From JAAURS01 sp044923475 (GTDB lineage: Bacteria; Cyanobacteriota; Cyanobacteriia; Thermosynechococcales; Thermosynechococcaceae), in contig NZ_CP137338.1 in the NCBI RefSeq assembly GCF_044923475.1, positions 2,666,001 to 2,730,000 on the forward strand: a DNA stretch of 64,000 nucleotides. The letters run 5' to 3'. Both the position numbers and the translations under genes were made by a program. Of this stretch, positions 34,867 through 42,750 are shown one piece after another. Numbering within the stretch: position 1 is the stretch's first letter; the number at the start of each line of letters is the position of its first letter. Under the pieces are notes generated by a model, which made no database searches, was not told where the DNA came from, and saw only the letters and a program-made list of their open reading frames with translations.

Positions 34867-34881
34867 TGATAATCATTATCG
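34867..34881 (+). promoter_or_regulatory. Zur box upstream of DUF1830-cobW-folE-cobW
   Basis: TGATAATCATTATCG, a 7-1-7 palindrome with one outer mismatch, 61 bases before the DUF1830 start. With no terminator visible before cobW it could drive all four genes. Confidence 0.72.
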
Positions 34882-34941
34882 ATATTCTGCTACAATGCAA
34901 CCGCAGAGGGTCAGCCGCTCTAAAAGAGCGCGCAAATTGCA

Positions 34942-35178
34942 ATGAGTTTGCACTGTAGCTACGCCAACACCACCGCAAGCGTTCAGATTGCTCGAATTGC
35001 CGATTTCCCCAGTGGGTATTTTCAACAGGTCGTTTTTCCAGGAGTTTGTTTGCTATTTGAAGCGCCAGTGGCAGCTCGCCTCGAAATCCGCCCGGCACCC
35101 GTGGTCAGCACCATTGTGTTAAATCGGATTCGCCTTGCGTTTCCGGCGGAAAATTGCCTTGCAGCTCAAAGCATTTAG
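34942..35178 (+). CDS. DUF1830 family protein
   Basis: 78 residues: CSYANTTASVQIARIADFPS, GYFQQVVFPGVCLLFEAPV and ARLEI match the cyanobacterial DUF1830 pattern (C.Y.N.T...QIARI...YFER.VFPG.RL.FEAP). Function unknown. It is the first gene after a Zur-type box and 38 bases before cobW, which suggests a role in zinc handling. Confidence 0.75.
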   Translation: MSLHCSYANTTASVQIARIADFPSGYFQQVVFPGVCLLFEAPVAARLEIRPAPVVSTIVLNRIRLAFPAENCLAAQSI

Positions 35179-35216
35179 AGTTTTTCCCCTCAATTGTTTC
35201 TTAGGAGAGATGGATT

Positions 35217-36329
35217 ATGCCTAACCCTCAAGCTGACCAAATCTTAGACCTACCCAAACGCGGGATGCCCGTTACCGTTATTACAGGCTTTTTAGGCAGT
35301 GGTAAAACCACGTTACTGAACCACATTTTAGAAAACCAGTCCGATCTTAAAATCGCAGTCTTAGTCAACGAGTTTGGCGATATCAACATTGACAGTCAGC
35401 TTCTAGTGTCGATTGATGAAGATATGGTAGAGCTGAGCAATGGCTGTATCTGCTGTACCATCAACGACAATCTACTCGAAGCGGTCTACAACATCCTAGA
35501 GCGTCAGGACAAGATCGACTACATGGTGATTGAAACCACAGGAGTTGCCGATCCGCTCCCCATCGTGCTGACCTTCTTAGGCACCGAACTCCGAGACCTG
35601 ACGCGCATCGACTCCATTTTGACATTGGTAGATTCTGAAACCTTCACCCCAGAACATTTTGGGAGTGAAGCTGCCGAAAAGCAGATTACCTTTGCCGACA
35701 TCATTGTCCTCAACAAAACCGATTTGGTCTCAGAAGCAAGGGTAAATGAATTAGAGACTCAGATTCGTTCATTTAAAGAGGGGGCGCGGATTTTGCATTC
35801 TGAATATGGCAAAGTAGCGCTGCCGTTGATTCTAGATGTGAGCTATAACGACCCCACCGCCTATGCCGATTTAGTTCAGGAAGAAATTAGGCAAACCGAG
35901 CAGGATCGAGCGCACGATCGCGACACACATCCTCACGATCGCGAACATCACCATCACGACGGTCATCACCACGGCCACGAACATCATCATCACCACTCGG
36001 CTCATTTGGACAATGACGGATTTATTTCGGTGTCCTTCCAGAGCGATCGCCCGTTTTCTCTGACGGGTTTCCAGAATTTTCTGGATTTTCACTTGCCCGA
36101 TGATGTATTCCGCGCCAAGGGGCTGCTGTGGTTTAAAGAAAGTCAGTTGCGCTATATCTTTCAGCTCAGTGGCAAACGCTACGACATGGCGACCGATGAA
36201 TGGAAAGGGACTCCCAGCAATCAGATTGTGCTGATTGGTCGCAACTTAAATCCCGATCGGCTAAAAGCAGCCTTAAATAACTGTTTAGAACCCGCTCTGG
36301 CTGGCGCTGAAGCCATGCTGTCCTCTTAA
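35217..36329 (+). CDS. COG0523 (CobW/ZNG1-like) GTPase with long His-rich loop
   Basis: 370 residues. GFLGSGKTTLLNH is the P-loop, GCICC the metal-binding CxCC, ETTGVADPLP switch II and LNKTDLV the guanine-specificity motif. Residues ~230-262 are extremely His-rich (HHHHDGHHHGHEHHHHHS). COG0523 proteins use GTP to deliver metal to client proteins. In Bacillus the homologue ZagA supports FolE under zinc limitation, and folE is the next gene here. A strong AGGAGA site precedes the ATG. Confidence 0.9.
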   Translation: MPNPQADQILDLPKRGMPVTVITGFLGSGKTTLLNHILENQSDLKIAVLVNEFGDINIDSQLLVSIDEDMVELSNGCICCTINDNLLEAVYNILERQDKIDYMVIETTGVADPLPIVLTFLGTELRDLTRIDSILTLVDSETFTPEHFGSEAAEKQITFADIIVLNKTDLVSEARVNELETQIRSFKEGARILHSEYGKVALPLILDVSYNDPTAYADLVQEEIRQTEQDRAHDRDTHPHDREHHHHDGHHHGHEHHHHHSAHLDNDGFISVSFQSDRPFSLTGFQNFLDFHLPDDVFRAKGLLWFKESQLRYIFQLSGKRYDMATDEWKGTPSNQIVLIGRNLNPDRLKAALNNCLEPALAGAEAMLSS

Positions 36330-36387
36330 CGCACAGACAGGAAACGTTCATTTTTGCCATCCAATCCACCCTATTCCGAGATATTCT

Positions 36388-37038
36388 ATGACCCTTTCTA
36401 ATTCTTCCGATCTGTCCCCCATGGAAAGCCTTGAGCTTGCCCTAAACTCTCCCGCTCATCCCCCCGTCAGTGAAGCGGACATGCGGCAGGCCGTCCGCAC
36501 GCTACTGATTGGACTAGGCGAAGATCCAGATCGGGAAGGACTGTTGGATACCCCCAAGCGTGTGGTCAAAGCCCTTAGGTTCCTGACCTCTGGCTATCAG
36601 CAGTCGCTCGATGAACTCCTCAACGGCGCGGTCTTTACTGAAAATACTGATGAAATGGTTTTAGTGCGCGATATTGATTTGTTTAGTTCCTGCGAGCATC
36701 ACATTTTGCCAATTTTGGGTCGTGCCCATGTGGCCTATATCCCCAATGGAAAAGTGATTGGTCTCTCTAAAATTGCCCGCATTTGCGAAATGTACGGACG
36801 GCGTTTACAGGTACAAGAACGCTTGACGGCTCAAATTGCCGATGCCCTCCAAGGGCTGCTGAAACCTCAAGGCGTTGCTGTCGTGGTGGAGGCCACCCAC
36901 ATGTGTATGGTCATGCGCGGGGTGCAAAAGCCCGGATCTTGGACGGCGACCAGTGCCATGCGCGGTGTATTTTCGGAAGATGCCCGTACCCGCCAAGAGT
37001 TTATGAGTCTCATTCAGCACAGCCCTGCTTCGCGTTGA
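36388..37038 (+). CDS. folE: GTP cyclohydrolase I, zinc type (FolE1)
   Basis: 216 residues. FolE opens GTP to dihydroneopterin triphosphate, the first step of folate and pterin synthesis. The zinc ligands are visible: Cys and His in SSCEHHILP and the second Cys in HMCMVMRGV. Core motifs DTPKRVVKAL and GLSKIARICEMYGRRLQVQER are intact. It is the zinc-dependent FolE1A, so it is likely the client of the flanking COG0523 GTPases. Confidence 0.94.
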   Translation: MTLSNSSDLSPMESLELALNSPAHPPVSEADMRQAVRTLLIGLGEDPDREGLLDTPKRVVKALRFLTSGYQQSLDELLNGAVFTENTDEMVLVRDIDLFSSCEHHILPILGRAHVAYIPNGKVIGLSKIARICEMYGRRLQVQERLTAQIADALQGLLKPQGVAVVVEATHMCMVMRGVQKPGSWTATSAMRGVFSEDARTRQEFMSLIQHSPASR

Positions 37039-37051
37039 GCACCGATGACCC

Positions 37052-38080
37052 ATGTTCCAGCAACCTAAAACCCCTGAAGCCAAGCTCCCCGTCACGATTA
37101 TCACGGGCTTTTTAGGCAGCGGTAAAACCACTTTGCTTAATCACATCCTGGCCCAAGCAGGCGATCGCCGAGTGGCAATTTTAGTGAACGAATTTGGGGA
37201 TATCAACATCGACAGCCAGTTCCTCATTGCCCTTGATGAGAACATCATCGAACTCAACAACGGCTGCATCTGCTGCACCATCAACAACAACCTTGCAGAG
37301 GCCGTCTGGCGAATTTTGGCACGACGAGCACAGGTGGACTACCTCGTGATTGAAACGACGGGAGTCGCTGACCCGCTGCCGATTATGCAAACCTTTCTAG
37401 CGTCTGAGCTATGGAGCTTTACGCATCTGGATGCGGTACTGGCTGTTGTGGATGCCGAAACCTTTACCCCAGAGCATTTTGAGAGCACCGCAGCACTGCG
37501 CCAAGTGGCCTATGCCGACATCGTGCTGCTCAATAAAACGGATTTAGTCAGCGATTTACAGATTCATACTTTGGAAACATACATCCAAACCATCCGCCAG
37601 AATCCTCGCATTCTGCATACTCGGTTTGGGAACGTTCCCCTCTCCCTTATTTTGGATGTGGCGTTACAGAGTTCGGAAGCCATTGAAAATATGCCCAGTC
37701 ATGCCCATGATCCCTCCCATGCCCATTCCGACCATTTAGAGGCGGATGGGTTCATGGCGGTTTCCTTTGAAAGCGATCGCCCCTTTAAACTCAAGCGATT
37801 CCAGGAATTTCTAGACTACCATCTACCCGCTGAAGTATTTCGGGCGAAGGGAGTGCTTTGGTTCGTGGAAAGCCCAAATCGCCATCTATTCCAACTCAGC
37901 GGGAAGCGCTTCAGTCTGCAAGACGATCGATGGCGCAGTCAACCCAAAAATCAGGCCGTGTGGATTGGCCGCAATCTTAATCCTCTCAATCTTCAGCAGC
38001 TATTAACCGACTGTCTCGAAACAGTGCGATCGCCAAGTGAGGTGGACCCCAAAGACTGGATAAACTGGAAAGGTCAATAA
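37052..38080 (+). CDS. Second COG0523 (CobW-like) GTPase
   Basis: 342 residues with the same landmarks as the first: GFLGSGKTTLLNH, GCICC, ETTGVADPLP, LNKTDLV. The His loop is short (PSHAHDPSHAHSDH) compared with the 33-residue loop of its neighbour. It starts 13 bases after folE. Two diverged GTPases bracketing one zinc enzyme suggests a division of labour or different affinities. Confidence 0.9.
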   Translation: MFQQPKTPEAKLPVTIITGFLGSGKTTLLNHILAQAGDRRVAILVNEFGDINIDSQFLIALDENIIELNNGCICCTINNNLAEAVWRILARRAQVDYLVIETTGVADPLPIMQTFLASELWSFTHLDAVLAVVDAETFTPEHFESTAALRQVAYADIVLLNKTDLVSDLQIHTLETYIQTIRQNPRILHTRFGNVPLSLILDVALQSSEAIENMPSHAHDPSHAHSDHLEADGFMAVSFESDRPFKLKRFQEFLDYHLPAEVFRAKGVLWFVESPNRHLFQLSGKRFSLQDDRWRSQPKNQAVWIGRNLNPLNLQQLLTDCLETVRSPSEVDPKDWINWKGQ

Positions 38081-38287
38081 GCTTAGAGTGTTCTATCTCT
38101 AAGCGCTATTTGCGCTGAAAATAGTTCAAATGTGTTTAGCCTGCATTATTCATGACGATTTTGGAAAATCCTCGAAATCTATGCCAACCAAACAATCTGG
38201 CGATTTGCCTAAAAAACAGTCTGTTTTTGGAGGGTGCCGTTCCATCTGTGTTCTGGCGATTGGGGAATAATCCAGGTTAGGCGATCT

Positions 38288-39448
38288 CTAAACCCGAGAA
38301 ACCGTTTTTGACATCGAGCGGGTCACAATTTGGCGCAGCACCTCTGCCACCCAGTCGATATCTTCTAAGGTGGTGGCTTGGCCGAGGGTCATGCGGAGAC
38401 CGGATTGCGCCAGGGTCGATTCGTAGCCCATTGCTGTGAGGATAGGGCTGGGCTGAAGTTTCCCGCTATGGCAGGCGGAGCCAGCACTGACCCCAATCCC
38501 TGCCGCGTTCATTTGTTTCACGAGCTCTCGCCCGCTGACGGGTTGGGCGGTCATTAAGCAAAAGCTGGCGTGATGGGGCAGCCGATGGTGGGGGTCGCCT
38601 GTAAGTTTCAGGACCGTCAGATCTTGAAGTTGAGTCAAAAGGCGATCGCGCAGTCCTCGCAACCGTTCCGGTTCGGTTTCGATCTCCTTCAGCGCGCAGT
38701 CCGCAGCGACACCAAAAGCCGAAATCAAAGCAACAGCGGGCGTGCCGGAGCGCAATCCTCGTTCTTGGCCGCCGCCGCCACCCATCGCCTGGATCGCAGT
38801 TCCCGGTTTGATATAAAGTGCCCCAATCCCCTGAGGGCCGTAAATTTTATGGCTCGACAGGGACATTAAATCTACAGGCAATGCCTCGACGTCTAGAGGC
38901 ACGCGTCCTGCTACCTGCACCGCGTCGGTATGGAAGAGCGCGCCGACGGACTGGGCAATGGTACCCAACGCCTCAATGGGCTGGAGAGTACCTACTTCGC
39001 TTTGGCCGTAAATGATAGAAACCAATACCGTATTGGGCTGGAGGGCTGCTCGCAGATCTTCAGGATTGACGCGACCGTAGGCATTCACGGGCAGAGACGT
39101 GACCTGCCAGCCTTGCTGTTCGAGGATGGCGGCAGTTTGGGCGATCGCCGGATGTTCCACGCTAGAGATAATCAAATGCTGCGGTTGGGAAAAAGTTCGG
39201 GCCACGCCCAGCAATGCCAAGTTGTTGGACTCCGTCCCCCCAGAGGTAAACACCATCGCATCCGCCGAGGGCGCATTGACGAGCTGCGCCACCTGCCAGC
39301 GGGCCTGCTCCACCGCAAAAGCAGCCCGCTTGCCCCACTCGTGCAGGCTGGATGGATTGCCCCACCCTTGGGCGAGCGATTCCGTTAACGCGGCGATCGC
39401 CTCAGGGCGGCAGGGGGTCGTAGCACTATAGTCCAGATAAACTTGCAT
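38288..39448 (-). CDS. Cysteine desulfurase (NifS/IscS type)
   Basis: 386 residues from the ATG giving MQVYLDYSATTPCRPEA. PLP enzyme removing sulfur from cysteine for Fe-S clusters and thio-cofactors. Visible are FTSGGTESNNLALLG, HTDAVQVAGRVPLDV, the PLP lysine in LMSLSSHKIYGPQGIGAL, and the active-site loop SAGSACHSG with the catalytic Cys. Fifteen further codons upstream are open but outside the family's usual start. Confidence 0.92.
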   Translation of the reverse strand: MQVYLDYSATTPCRPEAIAALTESLAQGWGNPSSLHEWGKRAAFAVEQARWQVAQLVNAPSADAMVFTSGGTESNNLALLGVARTFSQPQHLIISSVEHPAIAQTAAILEQQGWQVTSLPVNAYGRVNPEDLRAALQPNTVLVSIIYGQSEVGTLQPIEALGTIAQSVGALFHTDAVQVAGRVPLDVEALPVDLMSLSSHKIYGPQGIGALYIKPGTAIQAMGGGGGQERGLRSGTPAVALISAFGVAADCALKEIETEPERLRGLRDRLLTQLQDLTVLKLTGDPHHRLPHHASFCLMTAQPVSGRELVKQMNAAGIGVSAGSACHSGKLQPSPILTAMGYESTLAQSGLRMTLGQATTLEDIDWVAEVLRQIVTRSMSKTVSRV

Positions 39449-39661
39449 GGAAGTAACGGGCACCAACGCGACAAGATCCAACCAATGAGCCATTCAATCG
39501 GGCTTCGTTCTAAAAAAGGTCCTTCACCAGTCTATCGAACCCTTGGAATTACGGTTTTCCCTAATGCGCCGCCCTAGGGACCGGCCAGCGCAAACGATAC
39601 CATGAGAGTACAGATTGTTTGCCTGTCTGAGTTTGAGTAACGTAAGGAATCGTAAAGAGCC

Positions 39662-39985
39662 ATGGGATTTTTTGAATCTGAAATCGTGCAAAGCGAGGCA
39701 AAAACGCTTTTTGACGACTATCAATCGCTAACGCGACTGGGCGGAAACTACGGCAAATTCGACCGCGAAGGCAAGGTGCTTTTCATCGAGCAAATGGAAG
39801 CGATGATGGAGCGCTACCGCGTCTTCATGAAACGCTTCGAACTCTCGGACGACTTTATGGCCAAGCTCACCGTCGAGCAGATGAACACTCAGCTCAGTCA
39901 GTTTGGCATTACTCCGCAACAGATGTTCGACCAGATGCACAAAACTTTAGAACGCATGAAGCAGGATATTGACAAACAATCCTAA
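39662..39985 (+). CDS. DUF1825 family protein
   Basis: 107 residues, mostly helical and charged: MGFFESEIVQSEAKTLFDDY, GKFDREGKVLFIEQMEAMME, FMAKLTVEQMNTQL. Matches the cyanobacterial DUF1825 family, normal length. Function unknown. Confidence 0.88.
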   Translation: MGFFESEIVQSEAKTLFDDYQSLTRLGGNYGKFDREGKVLFIEQMEAMMERYRVFMKRFELSDDFMAKLTVEQMNTQLSQFGITPQQMFDQMHKTLERMKQDIDKQS

Positions 39986-40048
39986 CGAGAATTCTCCGCG
40001 TTGCGGAAATTCAGGTAGATTGACAATATCGCCCGCACGCAAAGCTCT

Positions 40049-40915
40049 ATGCCGCTCCTTACCAACCTCAACGGCCAAATTTCAGAAACGGCTCAAATTT
40101 CGGTCTTAGATCGGGGCTTTCTGTACGGAGATAGCGTCTACGAGGTGGTAAGGACGTTTCGCGGTCGTCATTTTGCCCTCCAAGAACACCTCGATCGCCT
40201 GCGCCAGTCCGCAGCGTATCTGTACGTGGAAATTCCTTGGACCGATGCAGAGATTCAAGCCGAGGTCGAAAAAACGCTGGAGCGGGCTGACTGGTCGGAT
40301 TCCTACGTGCGGATTGTCGTCACTCGCGGGACCGAATCGACCATTAGCCTTCAGCCCAGCCCAGCGTTGCAGCCAAATTTGCTGATCGTCATTTCGAGCA
40401 TTCCACCAGAGCCAGTGCTGTCGGAAAGAGGACTGCATTTGGTCGTTCCCCAGCGTTTGCGCAATAGCAAACAAGCGCTCGACCCGATCGCGAAGACCGG
40501 GAATTATCTCAACAATATCTTGGCGCTCCTAGAAGCGCAGCAGATGGGGGCAGAGGATGCCCTCCTGCTCAACCATTGCGGTGAAATTACAGAAGCGACG
40601 ACCAGCAATTTTTGGATCGTGCGAGAGGGCGTCGTCCAAACCCCTCCCGTAAATGTCGGTATTTTACCGGGCATCACCCGCGCGACGCTGCTGCAAATTC
40701 TCTGCCAGCGCGATATCCCCCACCAAGAAATTGCGTTGCGACCTGCCGATTTAAGCTCGGTGCAGGAGGCTTTTCTCAGTTCCTCCGTACGGCTTTTGAT
40801 GCCCGTTCGCCAGATCGGCGATGCGGTTTTACCAAGCTGTCCTGGTTCCATGACCCGGTTGCTCTGGCAAGCCCTTTTAGAGGAGATGGAACAGCACAGT
40901 GCCGTTCCCGTTTAG
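40049..40915 (+). CDS. Class IV aminotransferase (PabC / branched-chain type)
   Basis: 288 residues of fold-type IV PLP enzyme: DRGFLYGDSVYEVVRTFRG at the start, the PLP lysine in AKTGNYLNNILALLEAQ, GEITEATTSNFWIV and GITRATLLQI. Candidates are 4-amino-4-deoxychorismate lyase (folate), branched-chain or D-amino-acid aminotransferase; sequence alone does not decide. Confidence 0.82.
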   Translation: MPLLTNLNGQISETAQISVLDRGFLYGDSVYEVVRTFRGRHFALQEHLDRLRQSAAYLYVEIPWTDAEIQAEVEKTLERADWSDSYVRIVVTRGTESTISLQPSPALQPNLLIVISSIPPEPVLSERGLHLVVPQRLRNSKQALDPIAKTGNYLNNILALLEAQQMGAEDALLLNHCGEITEATTSNFWIVREGVVQTPPVNVGILPGITRATLLQILCQRDIPHQEIALRPADLSSVQEAFLSSSVRLLMPVRQIGDAVLPSCPGSMTRLLWQALLEEMEQHSAVPV

Positions 40916-40954
40916 GCCTTTGGATGACGCTACTTTGGATTGGCATTGTCAACC

Positions 40955-42733
40955 ATGACTGAGCTAGAGTACATCCCGTTGGGTATCGGTCACGCCAAAG
41001 AAGGAGTCTGCTTTTTACTCCGCATGGGTCCCTATCGGATTCTTTGCGACTGCGGCCTGAGCGATCTGCGATCGCTTCTTTCTCCACCCGCCCCACTCGT
41101 CCCCGCATCCACCTCTGCACTCGCCCCGGAATGGCCTGCGGACTTTGCGATTTGCTCCCACGCTCACTCCGATCATGCCAGGGGAATTCTGGCGTTGCAC
41201 GAGGCTTTTCCGGAGCTCCCCATCTACGCAAGCGACGTGACCGCCCATCTGCTGCCGCTCAACTGGCCCTCTGAGTCAGAACCGCAAAGGATTCCTAACT
41301 TTTGTCGGTCTTTACCTTGGCGTACGCCTACAGAGCTAGCCCCAGGGTTGACCGTCGAGCTATACCCCGCTGGCCACCTGCCAGGTGCATCGGCCACTTT
41401 ATTGACCTATGCACCTCAGGTTTCAGGAGCAGATCGGGCTTATACCATTCTCTACACGGGCGATTTCCTGCTCTCTAATTCTCGTCTAGTCGATGGCCTG
41501 CCGCTCTCGGAGTTGCGAGGAATGGCCCTCGACGTCCTAATTCTAGAGGGGAGCTTTGGGACGGCGCGTCACCCCCACCGCCGCCAGCAAGAAAACCAGT
41601 TTGCAGAACGGGTGATGCAGGCCTTGTCCCAAGGGCGCTCCGTATTGATTCCGGTCCCGATGTTAGGGTTAGCCCAAGAGCTATTGATGCTCATGCGCAG
41701 CCACCATACCTTTACGGGAAAAAATCTAGACATTTGGGTGGAAGACTCCATTGCCCGAGGCTGCGATGCTTACCTAGAAATATTGACCAGCCTTCCGCCG
41801 ACGGTACAAAATTTTGCCCTGCACCAGGCCCTGTTCTGGGACGAGCGCGTGCGTCCGCGGGTGCGACGGTTGAGTGCAGCCACGAGTCCTGCGCGACAGA
41901 CGGTCGGTGCGGGGCGATCGCAAAGAGGCGATCGCCCTTGTATCGTCCTAGCCGACGAGTCTTTCGATCCCCGAGACTACTGCGGCCCAACCGATCGACC
42001 CTGGCTGATTTTGCTACCCGAACGCCCTCCCCAAGAAGACCCTGCTGTCGTGCTGGGAAAAACCGCTCCTGCAGCCAAGCAATTTTCTTTGAAAACATTC
42101 CAGGCTCCGAGCGCCACCTCCAACTGGGAGCCTTTGCTCCAGTCAGGAATCCTCAGCATCGATACTTTTTTGCTGGCAGAACACTGCGATGGGGCGGGCA
42201 CCACCCAACTCATTCACAATCTTCGCCCTCAGCACGTTGTATTGATGCACGGCAGCCCCGCCTACCTCACCGACCTCATTGGCTTAGAAGAGCTGGCCAA
42301 TCGCTACCACCTCCATTCACCAAGCACGGGAAATCGGTTGGAGCTTCCCGTGGGCGAAGGCTTGATTCAGCCTCCCACAGCGGCAGTCATCGATGCCGTC
42401 TTTGATGGAGAGATCCACGAGCTAGAGACGGAAGTCATCGCCACCCTCCCCCGACAGCTCGTGGACGACCCCAGGTGGCGCAGCTTTGCCGATACCGGAC
42501 TCATCGAAGCCGCCTGGCAGGGCGATCTGTTGGTGCTGCGCGGCATTTCGCAGCGAGAGTTGTTGGTGCAAGCGTCTCGGATGCGGGATTCGAGCTTGAA
42601 GTGCTGTGCGCGCTGCAAGCACTATCGCGCTCGGCGGTGCTGGAACCGACAATCCAGCCTCTATGGCAGTCAAGTCGCCCCCGAAGGCTACTGTCCCGTA
42701 TTCGAACCTAGCGCTCAGTTGGCAGAAGATTGA
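40955..42733 (+). CDS. MBL-fold (beta-CASP-like) hydrolase, cyanobacterial type
   Basis: 592 residues. SHAHSDHARG is the HxHxDH zinc site, YPAGHLPGASATLL and YTGDFLLSNSRLV complete the MBL core, and LILEGSFGTARHPHRRQQE with VLIPVPMLGLAQELLMLM fits a beta-CASP insertion as in RNA exonucleases. The C-terminus has a Cys cluster (CCARCKHYRARRCWNRQ, GYCPVF). Probably a nucleic-acid hydrolase; substrate unknown. Starts 39 bases after the aminotransferase. Confidence 0.75.
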   Translation: MTELEYIPLGIGHAKEGVCFLLRMGPYRILCDCGLSDLRSLLSPPAPLVPASTSALAPEWPADFAICSHAHSDHARGILALHEAFPELPIYASDVTAHLLPLNWPSESEPQRIPNFCRSLPWRTPTELAPGLTVELYPAGHLPGASATLLTYAPQVSGADRAYTILYTGDFLLSNSRLVDGLPLSELRGMALDVLILEGSFGTARHPHRRQQENQFAERVMQALSQGRSVLIPVPMLGLAQELLMLMRSHHTFTGKNLDIWVEDSIARGCDAYLEILTSLPPTVQNFALHQALFWDERVRPRVRRLSAATSPARQTVGAGRSQRGDRPCIVLADESFDPRDYCGPTDRPWLILLPERPPQEDPAVVLGKTAPAAKQFSLKTFQAPSATSNWEPLLQSGILSIDTFLLAEHCDGAGTTQLIHNLRPQHVVLMHGSPAYLTDLIGLEELANRYHLHSPSTGNRLELPVGEGLIQPPTAAVIDAVFDGEIHELETEVIATLPRQLVDDPRWRSFADTGLIEAAWQGDLLVLRGISQRELLVQASRMRDSSLKCCARCKHYRARRCWNRQSSLYGSQVAPEGYCPVFEPSAQLAED

Positions 42734-42750
42734 CGGGCTCCCATGGGAGC

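Noticed and set aside
34649..35098. 149-codon minus-strand ORF over the end of coaT and the Zur box
   Set aside because: It overlaps the conserved C-terminus of CoaT and the DUF1830 gene, and its plausible internal start lies inside the Zur box; no recognisable motif.
41734..42405. 223-codon ORF within the MBL-fold gene
   Set aside because: Frame shadow of a gene with clear zinc motifs; composition is Arg/Ser/Pro-rich without domains.
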